Assembly (NCBI RefSeq): GCF_014490725.1
Contig: NZ_JACOQL010000003.1
Coordinates: 62,001 to 126,000 of the forward strand
From: Paracoccus amoyensis
GTDB taxonomy: Bacteria; Pseudomonadota; Alphaproteobacteria; Rhodobacterales; Rhodobacteraceae
Direction of reading: 5' to 3'
Length of the DNA: 64,000 nucleotides
Below the pieces are notes generated by a model. That model was not told the origin of the DNA and did not search any database. It worked only from the letters and a program-made list of their open reading frames with translations. The position numbers were made by a program, and so were the translations under genes. Shown here piece by piece: positions 42,656 to 52,331 of this stretch (position 1 is its first letter; each line of letters begins with the position of its first letter).

Positions 42656-45043
42656 TCAGGTGCGCAACTTGCCACCCGTCGCCTTTTCGACCTTTTCGAT
42701 GATCTTCTGGCTGACCGCCTCGATCTCGGCATCGGTCAGGGTCTTGTCCCGTGGTTGCAGGCGTGCCGTAATCGCAATGGATTTTTTGCCGCCTTCCAAC
42801 CCCGTAAACTGGTCGAACACGGTAACTGTCTCGATCATCGCCTTGTCGGCACCTTGTGCGGCATTAACGATGGTCAGCGCCTCGACCCGTGGATCAACCA
42901 CAAACGCGAAATCGCGCTCGACCGCTTGCAGTTCGGAAATATCCAACGCGGGGCGGGACGCCGATTTGGTTTTCGGGAACGGCACATTTGCGATCCGCAC
43001 GGTAAAGGCAACCGCCGGTCCCTTTACGTCCAGTTCGCGCAAAACCTTGGGATGAACCTCGCCAAAGGTTGCCAGCACATTCGGGCCAAGGGCGATATTA
43101 CCCGCGCGGCCCGGATGCCACCAGGCTTCCAGCTTGCGATTGATCTGCGATTTCGTGGGCGCACCGATGGCCGACAGCACAGCCTCGGCATCGGCCTTGG
43201 CGTCATACAGATCAACGCGGCGGCGGCTGCCAAAGGGGTCGCGCGGGGCATTATGGCCAACCAGCAGACCGGTGATCTGGGTTGCCTGCTCGGCCGGTTC
43301 GCCGCCGACAAAGACGGGACCGATCTCGAACAGGGCCAGATCCATGAAACCACGCGACTGGTTGCGCGCTGCTGCCGTCAGCAGACCGGGCAACAGGTCA
43401 GGACGCAGATGCGTCATTTCGCTGCTGATCGGGTTTTCGACGCGCACCGCATCGCTGCCCCCGCCGAATAGCCTGGCCACGGCTTCGTCGATGAAACTAT
43501 AGGTGACGCATTCATTATAGCCCAGCCCGGCGGCCTGACGGCGTGCCGCAGTTTCGCGAACCTGCAACGGTGTCAGGATCGGTTTTGGCACGCCTGCCTG
43601 CGGACGCGGCAGCGGCTTGCCCTCCAACTTGGTCAGGCTGGCGATGCGGGCGATTTCTTCGATCAGATCAGCATCCCCCAGAACATCGGGCCGCCATGAG
43701 GGCACATGCGCCATATCGCCCTCCAACCGGAAGCCCAGGGCCTCCAGCGAGGCGCGTTGCGTGTCCGCAGGAATGTCCAGACCGACAAGGCTTTGCGTCC
43801 GGGCGGGATCAAGGCGATAGGCGCGATCCGTGTTGGGGATTTCACCGGCAGTCACGACCGACGACGGCTCTCCACCGCACAGGTCGATCACCATTTGCGT
43901 GGCCAGCTCCAACCCTTGCAAGGTGAAGGCCGGGTCGATGCCGCGTTCAAAACGATAGCGCGCATCGGAATTGATCTTCAGCGCCCGACCCGTTGCGGCC
44001 ACGGAAATAGGGTCGAAATAGGCGGCCTCGATGAACACATCGGTGGTGTCGTCCTGCGAGCCGGAGGCAGCCCCGCCCATCACGCCCGCGATGGATTCGA
44101 TGGTGTTTGCATCCGTGATGACCACCGCGCCTTCCGGCAGGCTATAGGTCTTGTCATCCAGCGCCACGATCGTCTCGCCCGCTTGCGCAGCACGCAGGTT
44201 CAGGTCGCCGGTCACCTTGGCGGCGTCAAAGACATGCAGCGGGCGGTTCAGATCATAGGTGAAGAAGTTGGTGATATCGACCAGCGCATTGATCGGGCGC
44301 AGGCCAATGGCCCGCAGCCGCTTTTGCAGCCAATCCGGGCTTGGACCGTTTTTCACGCCACGCACCACACGCCCCGAAAAGAAGGGAACCTTGTCGGCAA
44401 TGCCGGGATCAATGGTCACTTTGATCGGGCTGTCGAACTTGCCTTCGACCTGCGCGGTGCTGACAGGCTTCAGCCTGCCCAGCCCCCGTGCCGCCAGATC
44501 GCGGGCGATACCGTGAACACCAAGCGCATCGGGCCGGTTCGGCGTGATCTTGATATGGATCATCGGGTCGATCTTTTCCGGCGCGTTCTGTGCAAGCCAG
44601 TCGACGAATTTCTGGCCCACCTCGCCCGAAGGCAATTCGATGATCCCGTCATGTTCCTCGGACAGTTCCAGCTCTCGCTCGGACGCCATCATGCCGTGGC
44701 TTTCGACACCCCGGATCTTACCCACGCCCAGCGTGGTATCGATGCCCGGAACGTAATCGCCCGGCTTGGCCAGAACCACCGTGATCCCGGCCCGCGCATT
44801 CGGTGCGCCACAGACGATCTGCTTTTCCCCCTCATCCGTCATGACGCGGCAGACGCGCAGCCGATCTGCGTCAGGATGCTGTTCGGCATGTTCCACTCGC
44901 GCCAGCGTAAAGCTTTGCAGTTTGGCTGCGGGGTCAACGACCTCTTCGACTTCCAGACCAAGGTCGGTCAATGTGTCGGTGATCTGATCCAGCGTCGCGT
45001 TGGTATCAAGATGCTCTTTAAGCCAGGACAGGGTGAATTTCAT
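42656..45043 (-). CDS. pheT: Phenylalanyl-tRNA synthetase beta subunit
   Basis: The 795-residue beta subunit of the alpha2-beta2 synthetase. It starts MKFTLSWLKEHLDTNATLDQI, followed by the EMAP-like tRNA-binding domain (FTLARVEHAEQHPDADRL, residues about 45-62), the B3/B4 editing region (LRPINALVDITNFFTYDLN) and the B5 domain, a synthetase-like core, and a C-terminal FDX-ACB anticodon domain (FDQFTGLEGGKKSIAITARL and KTLTDAEIEAVSQKII). Unlike in most bacteria it is not next to pheS; four other genes lie between. Confidence 0.97.
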   Translation of the reverse strand: MKFTLSWLKEHLDTNATLDQITDTLTDLGLEVEEVVDPAAKLQSFTLARVEHAEQHPDADRLRVCRVMTDEGEKQIVCGAPNARAGITVVLAKPGDYVPGIDTTLGVGKIRGVESHGMMASERELELSEEHDGIIELPSGEVGQKFVDWLAQNAPEKIDPMIHIKITPNRPDALGVHGIARDLAARGLGRLKPVSTAQVEGKFDSPIKVTIDPGIADKVPFFSGRVVRGVKNGPSPDWLQKRLRAIGLRPINALVDITNFFTYDLNRPLHVFDAAKVTGDLNLRAAQAGETIVALDDKTYSLPEGAVVITDANTIESIAGVMGGAASGSQDDTTDVFIEAAYFDPISVAATGRALKINSDARYRFERGIDPAFTLQGLELATQMVIDLCGGEPSSVVTAGEIPNTDRAYRLDPARTQSLVGLDIPADTQRASLEALGFRLEGDMAHVPSWRPDVLGDADLIEEIARIASLTKLEGKPLPRPQAGVPKPILTPLQVRETAARRQAAGLGYNECVTYSFIDEAVARLFGGGSDAVRVENPISSEMTHLRPDLLPGLLTAAARNQSRGFMDLALFEIGPVFVGGEPAEQATQITGLLVGHNAPRDPFGSRRRVDLYDAKADAEAVLSAIGAPTKSQINRKLEAWWHPGRAGNIALGPNVLATFGEVHPKVLRELDVKGPAVAFTVRIANVPFPKTKSASRPALDISELQAVERDFAFVVDPRVEALTIVNAAQGADKAMIETVTVFDQFTGLEGGKKSIAITARLQPRDKTLTDAEIEAVSQKIIEKVEKATGGKLRT

Positions 45044-45259
45044 AACGTCTTTCCACTACGTTGCCGACCGGCGGGAACGGACGGTGCTGCTGCATGCCTT
45101 CAACCCGCCTGACGCCAATTGGTCAAGCGTCTACACGCATATTTCATGGTCGGCGTGCTGTCTTTGCATGAAAATGAATTGCCCCCCCAATCCCAAGATG
45201 CAAAACTCTGCCGAAACTATCTGCGATGCCCTACTGGCGCGATTACAAAGGAATATTTT

Positions 45260-46609
45260 ATGAAACCCTCGCGTTTTTCTACTCTGCTGACGGCGGCCGC
45301 CACCAGTTGCCTCGCCCTGGCGGCGCCCGCGATGGCACAGGATGCCGCCCCTGCCCCGCAGCAGCTGGAACCACTGGGTGCAGAACCGGCCCCGGCGGCC
45401 GATGCCTCGCTTCCGGCCTGCGGCGGTCGCGGTGCAGTCAGTTGGCTTGCGGGCAGTTCGGATCAGTCCGACGCATCGGGCAGCACGGCCCCCCTGAGGC
45501 TTGCCGCCAATGTCGCAGGTAATACGCCCAGCGTTTTTGCCTTCTCGCTGTCTGCTGACGGCAGCGTGCGGGTCGAAGCGCAATCGGCCGAAGGCGATCC
45601 GATGATCGAGCTGATCAGTGCAACGGGTGAAGGCCTGGCGGAAAATGACGACACCACGTCCTCGCTGAACTCCAGCCTGGAACAGGCCTTGTCGGCTGGC
45701 ACCTATTGTGTCGTCGTTTCCAACATTCAGGGCGACGCGATGGAGGCGACGGTTCAGGTCAGCCGTCCCGATCAGCCTGCCCTGTTGAACGAAACCGCAA
45801 GCCCGGGAAGCGGTGGCAGCAGCAGCATTGCAACCTGCACCCCCGAAACCGAGGCGCAGCCGCTGACCGAAGGCGCATTGGAAGCGGCCTTGGAGAATGG
45901 CAATGTGACGGCGGCGGCGGATGGCACTTCGACCAGCTATTTCCGCTTTACCCTGTCCGAGCCAACTCCCCTCACCGTGCGCGGCAGCAGCGACCAGCTG
46001 GACCCTTTCATCAAGATTTTTGACAATGCCGGGGCCATGCTGGGCGAGAACGACGATGCCGAAGGCACCAATGCGCGGCTGGATTACCCAAGCCCGCTGC
46101 CCGCTGGCGATTACTGCATCGGCATCGCGGCCTATTCGCCGACCCCCGGCCCGATGACGGTCGCCGTTGAAAAGCTGGATCGTGACACCTTCCTGCGCGG
46201 AGCCTATCAGCGTGGCGAACTGGTGCCGCCGCTGGATGGAAGCTTCCCGGTTGAGCAGTTTGACCTGAAAACCAAACGCCAAACGGTTCTGCTGCATAAT
46301 GGCGGCGCGCAATGGCTGACCTTCCAGCTTGATGCGCCGGCCGTTGTGGTGATGAACGCCTATGGCTCACTTCTGGGCGCTGATACCAAACTGGCACTGT
46401 TTTCAGAACAGGGCGCCGTGATGGGCGAGAACGACGACAGTGAAAGCGGCACGGACAGCAAGCTGGGTCCGATCATGTTGGCGCCGGGCCGTTACGCTTT
46501 GGCTGTAAGCGATCTGAACCGCGCAACGCCCGAAACCGGCGGTGCGGTGCGCCCGATCGGCGTATTGTTCGACCTTTATACCCGGGTCGAGCCGGAACAG
46601 GCCCAGTAG
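45260..46609 (+). CDS. Exported protein with three PPC-like beta-sandwich repeats
   Basis: A 449-residue secreted protein. A signal peptide runs to about APAMAQDAAP. Three repeated units follow, each with a leading Phe-rich strand, a GENDD or AENDD acidic turn, and a closing AGxYC or APGRY strand: units are near 90-165 (GLAENDDTTSSLNSSL, SAGTYCVVVSN), 225-300 (MLGENDDAEGTNARLDYPS, PAGDYCIGIAAY) and 350-425 (VMGENDDSESGTDSKLG, APGRYALAVSDL). This is the pattern of bacterial pre-peptidase C-terminal domains. No enzyme domain is attached. The ATG at 45260 has AAAGG upstream. Function unknown; carbohydrate or protein binding at the envelope is possible. Confidence 0.82.
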   Translation: MKPSRFSTLLTAAATSCLALAAPAMAQDAAPAPQQLEPLGAEPAPAADASLPACGGRGAVSWLAGSSDQSDASGSTAPLRLAANVAGNTPSVFAFSLSADGSVRVEAQSAEGDPMIELISATGEGLAENDDTTSSLNSSLEQALSAGTYCVVVSNIQGDAMEATVQVSRPDQPALLNETASPGSGGSSSIATCTPETEAQPLTEGALEAALENGNVTAAADGTSTSYFRFTLSEPTPLTVRGSSDQLDPFIKIFDNAGAMLGENDDAEGTNARLDYPSPLPAGDYCIGIAAYSPTPGPMTVAVEKLDRDTFLRGAYQRGELVPPLDGSFPVEQFDLKTKRQTVLLHNGGAQWLTFQLDAPAVVVMNAYGSLLGADTKLALFSEQGAVMGENDDSESGTDSKLGPIMLAPGRYALAVSDLNRATPETGGAVRPIGVLFDLYTRVEPEQAQ

Positions 46610-46634
46610 CCAATCGCGCAGCAACCAATCGCGC

Positions 46635-46657
46635 GGCGCGGAATCGATTTCCGCGCC
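46635..46657 (+). terminator. Hairpin after the triple-repeat exported protein
   Basis: GGCGCGGAA pairs with TTCCGCGCC around TCGAT. No T run follows, so it may act as a Rho-assisted stop or mRNA-stabilising hairpin. Confidence 0.55.
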
Positions 46658-46743
46658 GCCATTCTTGCGAAACCGCATATCGTGCCTATGTTTTTCCTGA
46701 AGGCGGCACGTCCGCCGCTGTTGAAACGAGGAAAACAACAAGG

Positions 46744-47058
46744 ATGAACACGACCCAACAATTGCTGATCGAGCAGCGCGTCACGAATGAGGCGAAATCG
46801 CCGCTTGTGGCCTATCTGCTGCTTCTGGTCCTGTGGGGATTTGGTGTCCACCGTATGTATCTGGGCCGCTGGGCCAGCGGTATCATCATGGCACTGATGT
46901 GGGGCCTTGGCTGGTTGACCGCGCCCATCCTGATCGGCTGGCCTTTGCTGGGGCTTGTCAGCCTGTGGGTGATCGTGGACATGTTCCTGATCCCCGGCAT
47001 GATTCAGGAAGACAACGCCGTGACGCGACAGCGGCTGCTGGCCGAAATGGCACGCTGA
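46744..47058 (+). CDS. TM2 domain membrane protein
   Basis: A 104-residue protein with two membrane spans that form the TM2 domain: KSPLVAYLLLLVLWGFGVHRMYLGRW, with the GxHRxYLGR turn, then GIIMALMWGLGWLTAPILIG, and a third hydrophobic stretch LLGLVSLWVIVDMFLIPGMI. TM2 proteins are widespread and mostly of unknown role. The ATG at 46744 is preceded by AAGG and a GAGGAAAA stretch. It lies between pheT and pheS on the opposite strand. A strong terminator follows. Confidence 0.88.
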   Translation: MNTTQQLLIEQRVTNEAKSPLVAYLLLLVLWGFGVHRMYLGRWASGIIMALMWGLGWLTAPILIGWPLLGLVSLWVIVDMFLIPGMIQEDNAVTRQRLLAEMAR

Positions 47059-47078
47059 TCCCCAGCGGATGAATTCAG

Positions 47079-47110
47079 GGCCGATGCGTCAAACACGCAT
47101 TGGCCTTTTT
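47079..47110 (+). terminator. Rho-independent terminator of the TM2 gene
   Basis: GGCCGATGCGT (47079-47089) pairs with ACGCATTGGCC (47095-47105) over eleven positions with one G-T pair, around CAAAC, followed by five Ts. Confidence 0.9.
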
Positions 47111-47532
47111 CACAATTCGGCGCCGAACCCGATCCGATAGGGTTTCTGATCCGCGGGCGGTGGCACCGCGATCATCATGAAATTCAGCTGAGAGATATGC
47201 TGAATGATCGCCACCTGACGTTCGCCGTCCAGCATGCCGTAAAATTCGATGATATTCGGGTTCTTGAACCCCATTCCCCGCACATGCAGCGCATGCCCGC
47301 CGCCCAGATCAGGTAGCTGCAAACCCAATTCATGTTCATCGGGCATCTCGGCCTGAAACTGCTTCACCCGGCCAAGGATATGGTTGAACACCTCTTCCGC
47401 GGCATGCAGCATGGCCGCCTGCTCTGCCTCGGCGCAGATCGCGGTGTTATTGGCGATAGCGGGCAGTTCGGCTTTTTCGGGATCGGTCTTTGCCGGGGTT
47501 TTGGGCTTGGTTGCCTTGGGCTTCTTGGTCAT
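47110..47532 (-). CDS. DUF6173-like conserved hypothetical protein
   Basis: A 140-residue soluble protein. A Lys/Pro-rich N-terminus (KPKATKPKTPAKTDPEK) precedes a compact domain with MPDEHELGLQLPDLGGGHALHV, NPNIIEFYGMLDGERQV and IIQHISQLNFMMIAVP. This pattern matches my recollection of DUF6173 but I cannot check it. No signal peptide or membrane span. It is on the minus strand, between the TM2 and lipoprotein genes, and shares their 3' and 5' gaps. Function unknown. Confidence 0.7.
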   Translation of the reverse strand: MTKKPKATKPKTPAKTDPEKAELPAIANNTAICAEAEQAAMLHAAEEVFNHILGRVKQFQAEMPDEHELGLQLPDLGGGHALHVRGMGFKNPNIIEFYGMLDGERQVAIIQHISQLNFMMIAVPPPADQKPYRIGFGAEL

Positions 47533-47734
47533 GTGCTGCGCTTTGGTTCGTGTGCGTATTTAGTTTAAGTAAGGAATGTTCGACGTAAAGAACAACGAAA
47601 TTCAGGGGGAAAATGAATGGACGTGCAGCAAGACGGCGAATAACAATTTTATAAACACGCTGCTTTCGCTTGCTTAAAAATTTTCTTAGATCATATCATC
47701 ACAGAATCGTGAATACGCCACTAGGAAAAAATAA

Positions 47735-48214
47735 ATGAAGCAGCTACTTGCATTTTCGGCACTCGTTGTCGTCGCCTCCTGTGCTCAAACAACGGTTACG
47801 CCTGTCGCTAAAAATCAAATCATGATATCCACTAGTGCAGAGGCAGCTTGCGGAAGCAGCGGGTCCGCTAAAGTTGCAAGTCGCATGGCCGCAGTTGAAA
47901 CAATTAGACGTGGTTATGAGCGTTATATTATCGTTGGCGCAGCTTCAGCTAATAATGTTTCGGTATATCAAACCGGTCCTACCTACGCTTCGACCTCAGG
48001 CAGTAGCTATAGCCAAGGTAACAACACATATGGATATGCCACGACTCATTTCGGCGGCCAGCAAACCATCTTTCACGGAACTCACGATACGAATTTAGTC
48101 GTAGTTATGTTCAATGCCGGTGACCCGGAATTTGATAAGGCAATCGACGCAAAAACACAGCTAGGTCCGAACTGGCAAAAAGTAGCCAAAGAGGGTGTCA
48201 ACGCCTGCAACTAA
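47735..48214 (+). CDS. AT-rich lipoprotein of unknown function
   Basis: A 159-residue lipoprotein with the lipobox VVVASC, mature Cys at about 16. It has an N-terminal region with a CGSSGSAK segment, a basic helix (ETIRRGYERYIIVGA), a Ser/Tyr/Gly-rich middle (YASTSGSSYSQGNNTYGY) and a C-terminal part with FHGTHDTNLVVVMFNAGDPEF. A second cysteine ends the chain (NACN). Codons such as ATA, TTA and AGT and an AT-rich upstream region set it apart from all its neighbours, which suggests recent acquisition. AGGAAA precedes the ATG at 47735. I recognise no function. Confidence 0.8.
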   Translation: MKQLLAFSALVVVASCAQTTVTPVAKNQIMISTSAEAACGSSGSAKVASRMAAVETIRRGYERYIIVGAASANNVSVYQTGPTYASTSGSSYSQGNNTYGYATTHFGGQQTIFHGTHDTNLVVVMFNAGDPEFDKAIDAKTQLGPNWQKVAKEGVNACN

Positions 48215-48238
48215 TTTAAGTGTGAGTGGCAGGTTAAG

Positions 48239-49312
48239 TTATAACCCGCCCGCCACACTCGGCACATCCCCCGGCATGAACCCGTAATGCCGCAGCCAGC
48301 GCAGATCGCTTTCAAAGAAGGCCCTCAAATCGGGGATGCCGTATTTCAGCATCGCGATGCGGTCGATGCCCATGCCAAAGGCAAAGCCCTGCCATTCGGT
48401 CGGGTCGATGCCGCCTGCGCGCAGGACGTTCGGGTGAACCATGCCGGAGCCCAGAACCTCTAGCCAGTCGTCGCCTTCGCCCACGATCAGTTTGCCGTCG
48501 ACCCAGGAACACTGGATATCCACCTCGGCCGAGGGTTCGGTGAAGGGGAAGTGGCTGGCCCGGAAGCGGGTTTTGACGCGGGTGCCGAAATAGGCGCTGA
48601 AGAATTCCTCGACCGTCCATTTCAACTGCGCCATGGAAATGTCGCGGTCGATGGCCAGCCCCTCGACCTGATGGAACATCGGGGTATGGGTCTGGTCCAT
48701 GTCCATGCGATAGACGCGGCCCGGCGCGATCACGCGGATCGGTGCGCCTTGCGCCTGCATGGCGCGGATCTGCACCGGGCTGGTATGGGTGCGCAGCACA
48801 TGCGGCGGGCGGTTGTCGCCGGGGGCGTGGTGCATGAAGAAGGTGTCATGTTCCTGACGCGCGGGATGTTCGGGCGCGATGTTCAGGGCGTCGAAGTTAT
48901 ACCAATCGGTTTCGACCTGCGGCCCCTCGGCCACGGCGAAGCCCATATCGGCAAAGATCGCGGTCACTTCATCCATGACCTGACTGACAGGATGGATCGT
49001 GCCCTGACGACGCGGGCGGCCCGGCAGGCTGACATCCAGCCACTCCTCGGCCAGTCGCGACTCTAATGCGGCATCGTCAAGCGAGGCTTTGCGGGCACGC
49101 AGGGCGCTGTCCAATTCGTCGCGAAGCGCGTTCAGCGCCTTGCCGGTGGTCTGGCGTTCCTCGGGCGTCATCTTGCCCAGTTCACGCATTTTCAGGCTGA
49201 TCTCACCCTTTTTGCCAAGGGCGGCAAGGCGCACATCCTCGATCGCGGCAGGATTGGCTGCGTCCTTGATACGGTCAAGCCATTGCTGGCGGAGGGGGGA
49301 AAGATCATCCAT
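48239..49312 (-). CDS. pheS: Phenylalanyl-tRNA synthetase alpha subunit
   Basis: The 357-residue catalytic subunit. The N-terminal coiled coil (about 1-90) is followed by the class II core: motif 1 region [19 protein letters not shown], motif 2 [13 protein letters not shown] and [20 protein letters not shown], and motif 3 [18 protein letters not shown] near the C-terminus. The partner pheT lies 3.2 kb downstream on the same strand, with genes on both strands between, so the two are probably transcribed separately. Confidence 0.97.
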   Translation of the reverse strand: MDDLSPLRQQWLDRIKDAANPAAIEDVRLAALGKKGEISLKMRELGKMTPEERQTTGKALNALRDELDSALRARKASLDDAALESRLAEEWLDVSLPGRPRRQGTIHPVSQVMDEVTAIFADMGFAVAEGPQVETDWYNFDALNIAPEHPARQEHDTFFMHHAPGDNRPPHVLRTHTSPVQIRAMQAQGAPIRVIAPGRVYRMDMDQTHTPMFHQVEGLAIDRDISMAQLKWTVEEFFSAYFGTRVKTRFRASHFPFTEPSAEVDIQCSWVDGKLIVGEGDDWLEVLGSGMVHPNVLRAGGIDPTEWQGFAFGMGIDRIAMLKYGIPDLRAFFESDLRWLRHYGFMPGDVPSVAGGL

Positions 49313-49365
49313 CGTCGTGCCTCGGCATTCTGGTTGGGCAAGCCGTTAGCATTTGTGGACGGAAT

Positions 49366-49400
49366 GGAAAAGCCTTGGCCGCGATTTCGGCGGCCAAGGC
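49366..49400 (-). terminator. Rho-independent terminator of the AGCS symporter gene
   Basis: GCCTTGGCCGC (49372-49382) and GCGGCCAAGGC (49390-49400) form an 11-bp stem around GATTTCG. On the minus strand the stem is followed by TTTTCC. It lies 8 bp beyond the symporter stop. Confidence 0.88.
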
Positions 49401-49408
49401 GGGGATTA

Positions 49409-50878
49409 TCAGTCCCAGATGGACTTTTCGACGCCCGGCGCGATGTCGGGATGATCGGAAACCTTGAAGGTCGGGTTCCCGCCCGCCTTGCGCTGCCGGA
49501 TATAGTCACGGGTCACGATGGCCACGGTGCCCGACAGCAGAACGATGGCAATCAGGTTGATCGTCGCCATCAATCCCATCGAAGCATCGGCGAAGTTGAA
49601 CACCGTCGAAACGGCCTGCAACGCCCCCCAGATCACCATTCCCATGACCGCCAGTCGCAGGACCAGGATCCCGCCCTTGCCCGCGCCCAGATAGACCACC
49701 GCGTTTTCGGCATAGGAATAGTTGCCGATGATCGAGGTGAAGGCGAAGAAGAAGATCGCGACGGCGACGAAGATCGGCCCGAATGTGCCGAAATGATCGC
49801 CAAGCGCGGCCTGCGTCAGGTTGACCCCGGTCAATTCGGATGACGGGATAACGTCGGCCAGCAGGATCATCGTCGCGGTCGCGGTGCAGACCAGAATGGT
49901 GTCGATGAACACGCCAAGCGCCTGCACGAAGCCCTGGCTGGACGGGTGATGCGGCGCAGGCGTTGCAACGGCTGCGATATTCGGAGCCGAGCCCATGCCC
50001 GCCTCGTTCGAGAACAGGCCGCGTTTGATGCCGTTCAACGCCGCAGCAGTCACGCTGCCCGCCACCCCGCCAACAGTCTCCTGCAAGCCAAAGGCGTTCA
50101 GCACGATCCCGCTGAGAATACCCGGCACCCGGTCGATGTTCATGATCAGCGCGATGATTGCCGCCAGCAGGTAAAAGCCTGCCATGAAGGGCACCACGAA
50201 TTCGGCCACCCGCGCGATCTGTGGTATGCCGCCAAAGATGATCACCCCGGTCAGAATCGCGACGGCCACGCCGACGATCAGCTTGGCCACGTCATAGGCG
50301 ACCAGACCGTCTGCGGATGCTGCTTCGAACATGTTCCAGTTGACCAGCAGAGTTTCCAGCGGTTTCGCAGCAGCCTCGGCGATCGAATTTGCCTGCACCG
50401 CGTTGAAGATCAGGCCGAAGGACAGGATCAGCGCGATCGAAAAGATCGACGCCAGCCAGGGTTGCCCCAATCCACGAGAGATATAGGCCGCCGGCCCACC
50501 GCGATACATTCCATCCGGCCCGTGCGATTTGTAGAGCTGGGCCAGCGTCGATTCCGCATAGGCCGTCGCCATGCCGACCAGCGCAACCATCCACATCCAG
50601 AAGATCGCCCCCGGCCCGCCCAGTGTCAGCGCAACCGCAACACCGGCAATATTGCCGGTCCCGACACGGCTGGCCAGCGATACGGTCAGCGCCTGAAAGG
50701 GGGAAATCCCGTCCTTATCCGTCGACGGAGACGCCAGAACGCAGCGAAACATTTCGCCAAAGTAGCGGAACTGGAGGAAGCCCAGCCTGATGGTAAAATA
50801 CACCCCGACGGCCAGCAGGCCGTAGATCAGGACATATCCCCAGAAGATATTGTTAAGAAAATCAATGACAGCGCTCAT
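49409..50878 (-). CDS. Alanine or glycine:cation symporter (AGCS family)
   Basis: A 489-residue transporter with about ten to eleven membrane segments that takes up alanine or glycine with Na+. Family signatures are FQALTVSLASRVGTGNIAGVA (near residue 75), GPGAIFWMWMVALVGMAT, MYRGGPAAYISRGLG, GLFSNEAGMGSAPNIAA and FFFAFTSIIGNYSYAE. The start at 50878 has AAGGAGGT at ideal distance; a frame from 50929 lacks this. It is the only gene of its unit, with its own terminator, although the P450 pair lies on the same strand upstream. Confidence 0.93.
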   Translation of the reverse strand: MSAVIDFLNNIFWGYVLIYGLLAVGVYFTIRLGFLQFRYFGEMFRCVLASPSTDKDGISPFQALTVSLASRVGTGNIAGVAVALTLGGPGAIFWMWMVALVGMATAYAESTLAQLYKSHGPDGMYRGGPAAYISRGLGQPWLASIFSIALILSFGLIFNAVQANSIAEAAAKPLETLLVNWNMFEAASADGLVAYDVAKLIVGVAVAILTGVIIFGGIPQIARVAEFVVPFMAGFYLLAAIIALIMNIDRVPGILSGIVLNAFGLQETVGGVAGSVTAAALNGIKRGLFSNEAGMGSAPNIAAVATPAPHHPSSQGFVQALGVFIDTILVCTATATMILLADVIPSSELTGVNLTQAALGDHFGTFGPIFVAVAIFFFAFTSIIGNYSYAENAVVYLGAGKGGILVLRLAVMGMVIWGALQAVSTVFNFADASMGLMATINLIAIVLLSGTVAIVTRDYIRQRKAGGNPTFKVSDHPDIAPGVEKSIWD

Positions 50879-50987
50879 ATCAGCACCTCCTTGTCGGGCG
50901 AGTTTGTAACAGCGCCGTGATGGGAACAAGATGCGTGGTTAATTGTCGCAAGCTGTGTGTTCTGAAAAGCCCATTTTGTGCGCGACC

Positions 50988-52331
50988 TTACCGCCGATGC
51001 ACATTCAACCAGACCCCGCCATGCGGCCGCAGGGTCAGGATCATCCGGGGTTCGGGATCGCGCCCCGGAATGGCGGCAAAGCGGAACCGGGCCAGAAGTG
51101 TCGCCAGAATGATCACCGCCTCTTGCAGAGCAAAGCTGGCACCGATGCAGATTCGCGGACCCGCACCAAATGGCAGGAATGCATAGCGATCCGGCGGTGT
51201 CATGAACCGTGACGGGTCAAAGGCATCCGGGCGGTCCCATAACAGACGGTTCCGATGCAGCGCATAAAACGGCAGGATCACCAGATCGCCGGGCAGGATT
51301 TCACGCCCGCACAAACGATCCGCCACCAATGCGGTTCGCGACAGCAAGGCTGCAGGGGGATACAGGCGCAGGGCTTCGTTGACGACACGCGTAACCAGGG
51401 GCAGCTTGCCCATATCCTCTGCGGTCGCGATGCGGTCACCAAGAACGGATTGCGCCTCTGACGCCGCAGCTTCCTGAACCGTTGGATCAAAGGCGCACAG
51501 GTATAACGCCCAGGCCAGGGTCAGCGCCGTCGTTTCATGCCCCGCCACAATGAATGTCAGCAGATTGTCGCGCAATTCGGTTCGCGTCATCGTTCTGCCC
51601 GTTTCAGGATCCGCCGCATCCAGCAGCAGGTCCAGCAGGTCGGGAGGCGTGCGGGTCTTGGCATCGGCCGCCCGCGACGCGATGGCCTGATCCGCGATCC
51701 GCCGCATTTCGGCCATCTTGGTGCCGGAAAACAGCCTGCCGGGGCGTGGCACCCATGCAGGAACGCCCACGATATCCAACAGCGAAACCTTGGCCGTCTG
51801 CGCGATGTAGGTGTCGATCATGTGGTGCACAGCGTCACGGTCAAAGCCGGTGCCGCCCGAAAATGTGACATCGGAAATGACGTCAAATGTCGCGGATACT
51901 GTTTCCTCGAAGACGTCGACCGGCCCGGACGCCGCAGCAAACCGGCGGCAAGACGCCTCGGCCGCGGCGCTCATCACCGGTCCCAAGGCTTGCACATGAC
52001 GGTGGGCAAAGGCCGGGGCCGCCGCACGTCGCTGCCAGCGCCAATGCGCACCTTCGGCCACGAACATGCTGTCACCAATGGCGGGATTCAGGATCAGCTT
52101 GGTGGTGATGGATTTCGGAAAATCCTCCACCCGATCTTTCAGCACATGGCGCAGGCTTTCAGGGTCCATGACCATGTGAAAGCGCATCCCGACCTTGCCC
52201 GAGACGATGGGCTGATGCAAAGCCAGCCTGGGCACGATTTCCAACACATTGCGCCGCGCAGCCATTGCCGTTTGCCAAACACCCAACGGCTTTGTCTGCA
52301 ACGTAACTTTGACAGGCTCATTGCTGTTCAT
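50988..52331 (-). CDS. Cytochrome P450
   Basis: A 447-residue soluble P450 mono-oxygenase. The I-helix oxygen-binding motif is AGHETTALTLAW near residue 250, the K-helix ExxR is NEALRLYPPAA, and the haem loop is FLPFGAGPRICIGA with the axial cysteine. No N-terminal membrane anchor is present. No ferredoxin or reductase gene adjoins, so electrons come from elsewhere. The gene overlaps the Ca2+/H+ antiporter gene by 4 bases, an odd pairing that makes co-translation likely. Substrate unknown; related bacterial enzymes hydroxylate fatty acids or terpenoids. Confidence 0.93.
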   Translation of the reverse strand: MNSNEPVKVTLQTKPLGVWQTAMAARRNVLEIVPRLALHQPIVSGKVGMRFHMVMDPESLRHVLKDRVEDFPKSITTKLILNPAIGDSMFVAEGAHWRWQRRAAAPAFAHRHVQALGPVMSAAAEASCRRFAAASGPVDVFEETVSATFDVISDVTFSGGTGFDRDAVHHMIDTYIAQTAKVSLLDIVGVPAWVPRPGRLFSGTKMAEMRRIADQAIASRAADAKTRTPPDLLDLLLDAADPETGRTMTRTELRDNLLTFIVAGHETTALTLAWALYLCAFDPTVQEAAASEAQSVLGDRIATAEDMGKLPLVTRVVNEALRLYPPAALLSRTALVADRLCGREILPGDLVILPFYALHRNRLLWDRPDAFDPSRFMTPPDRYAFLPFGAGPRICIGASFALQEAVIILATLLARFRFAAIPGRDPEPRMILTLRPHGGVWLNVHRR

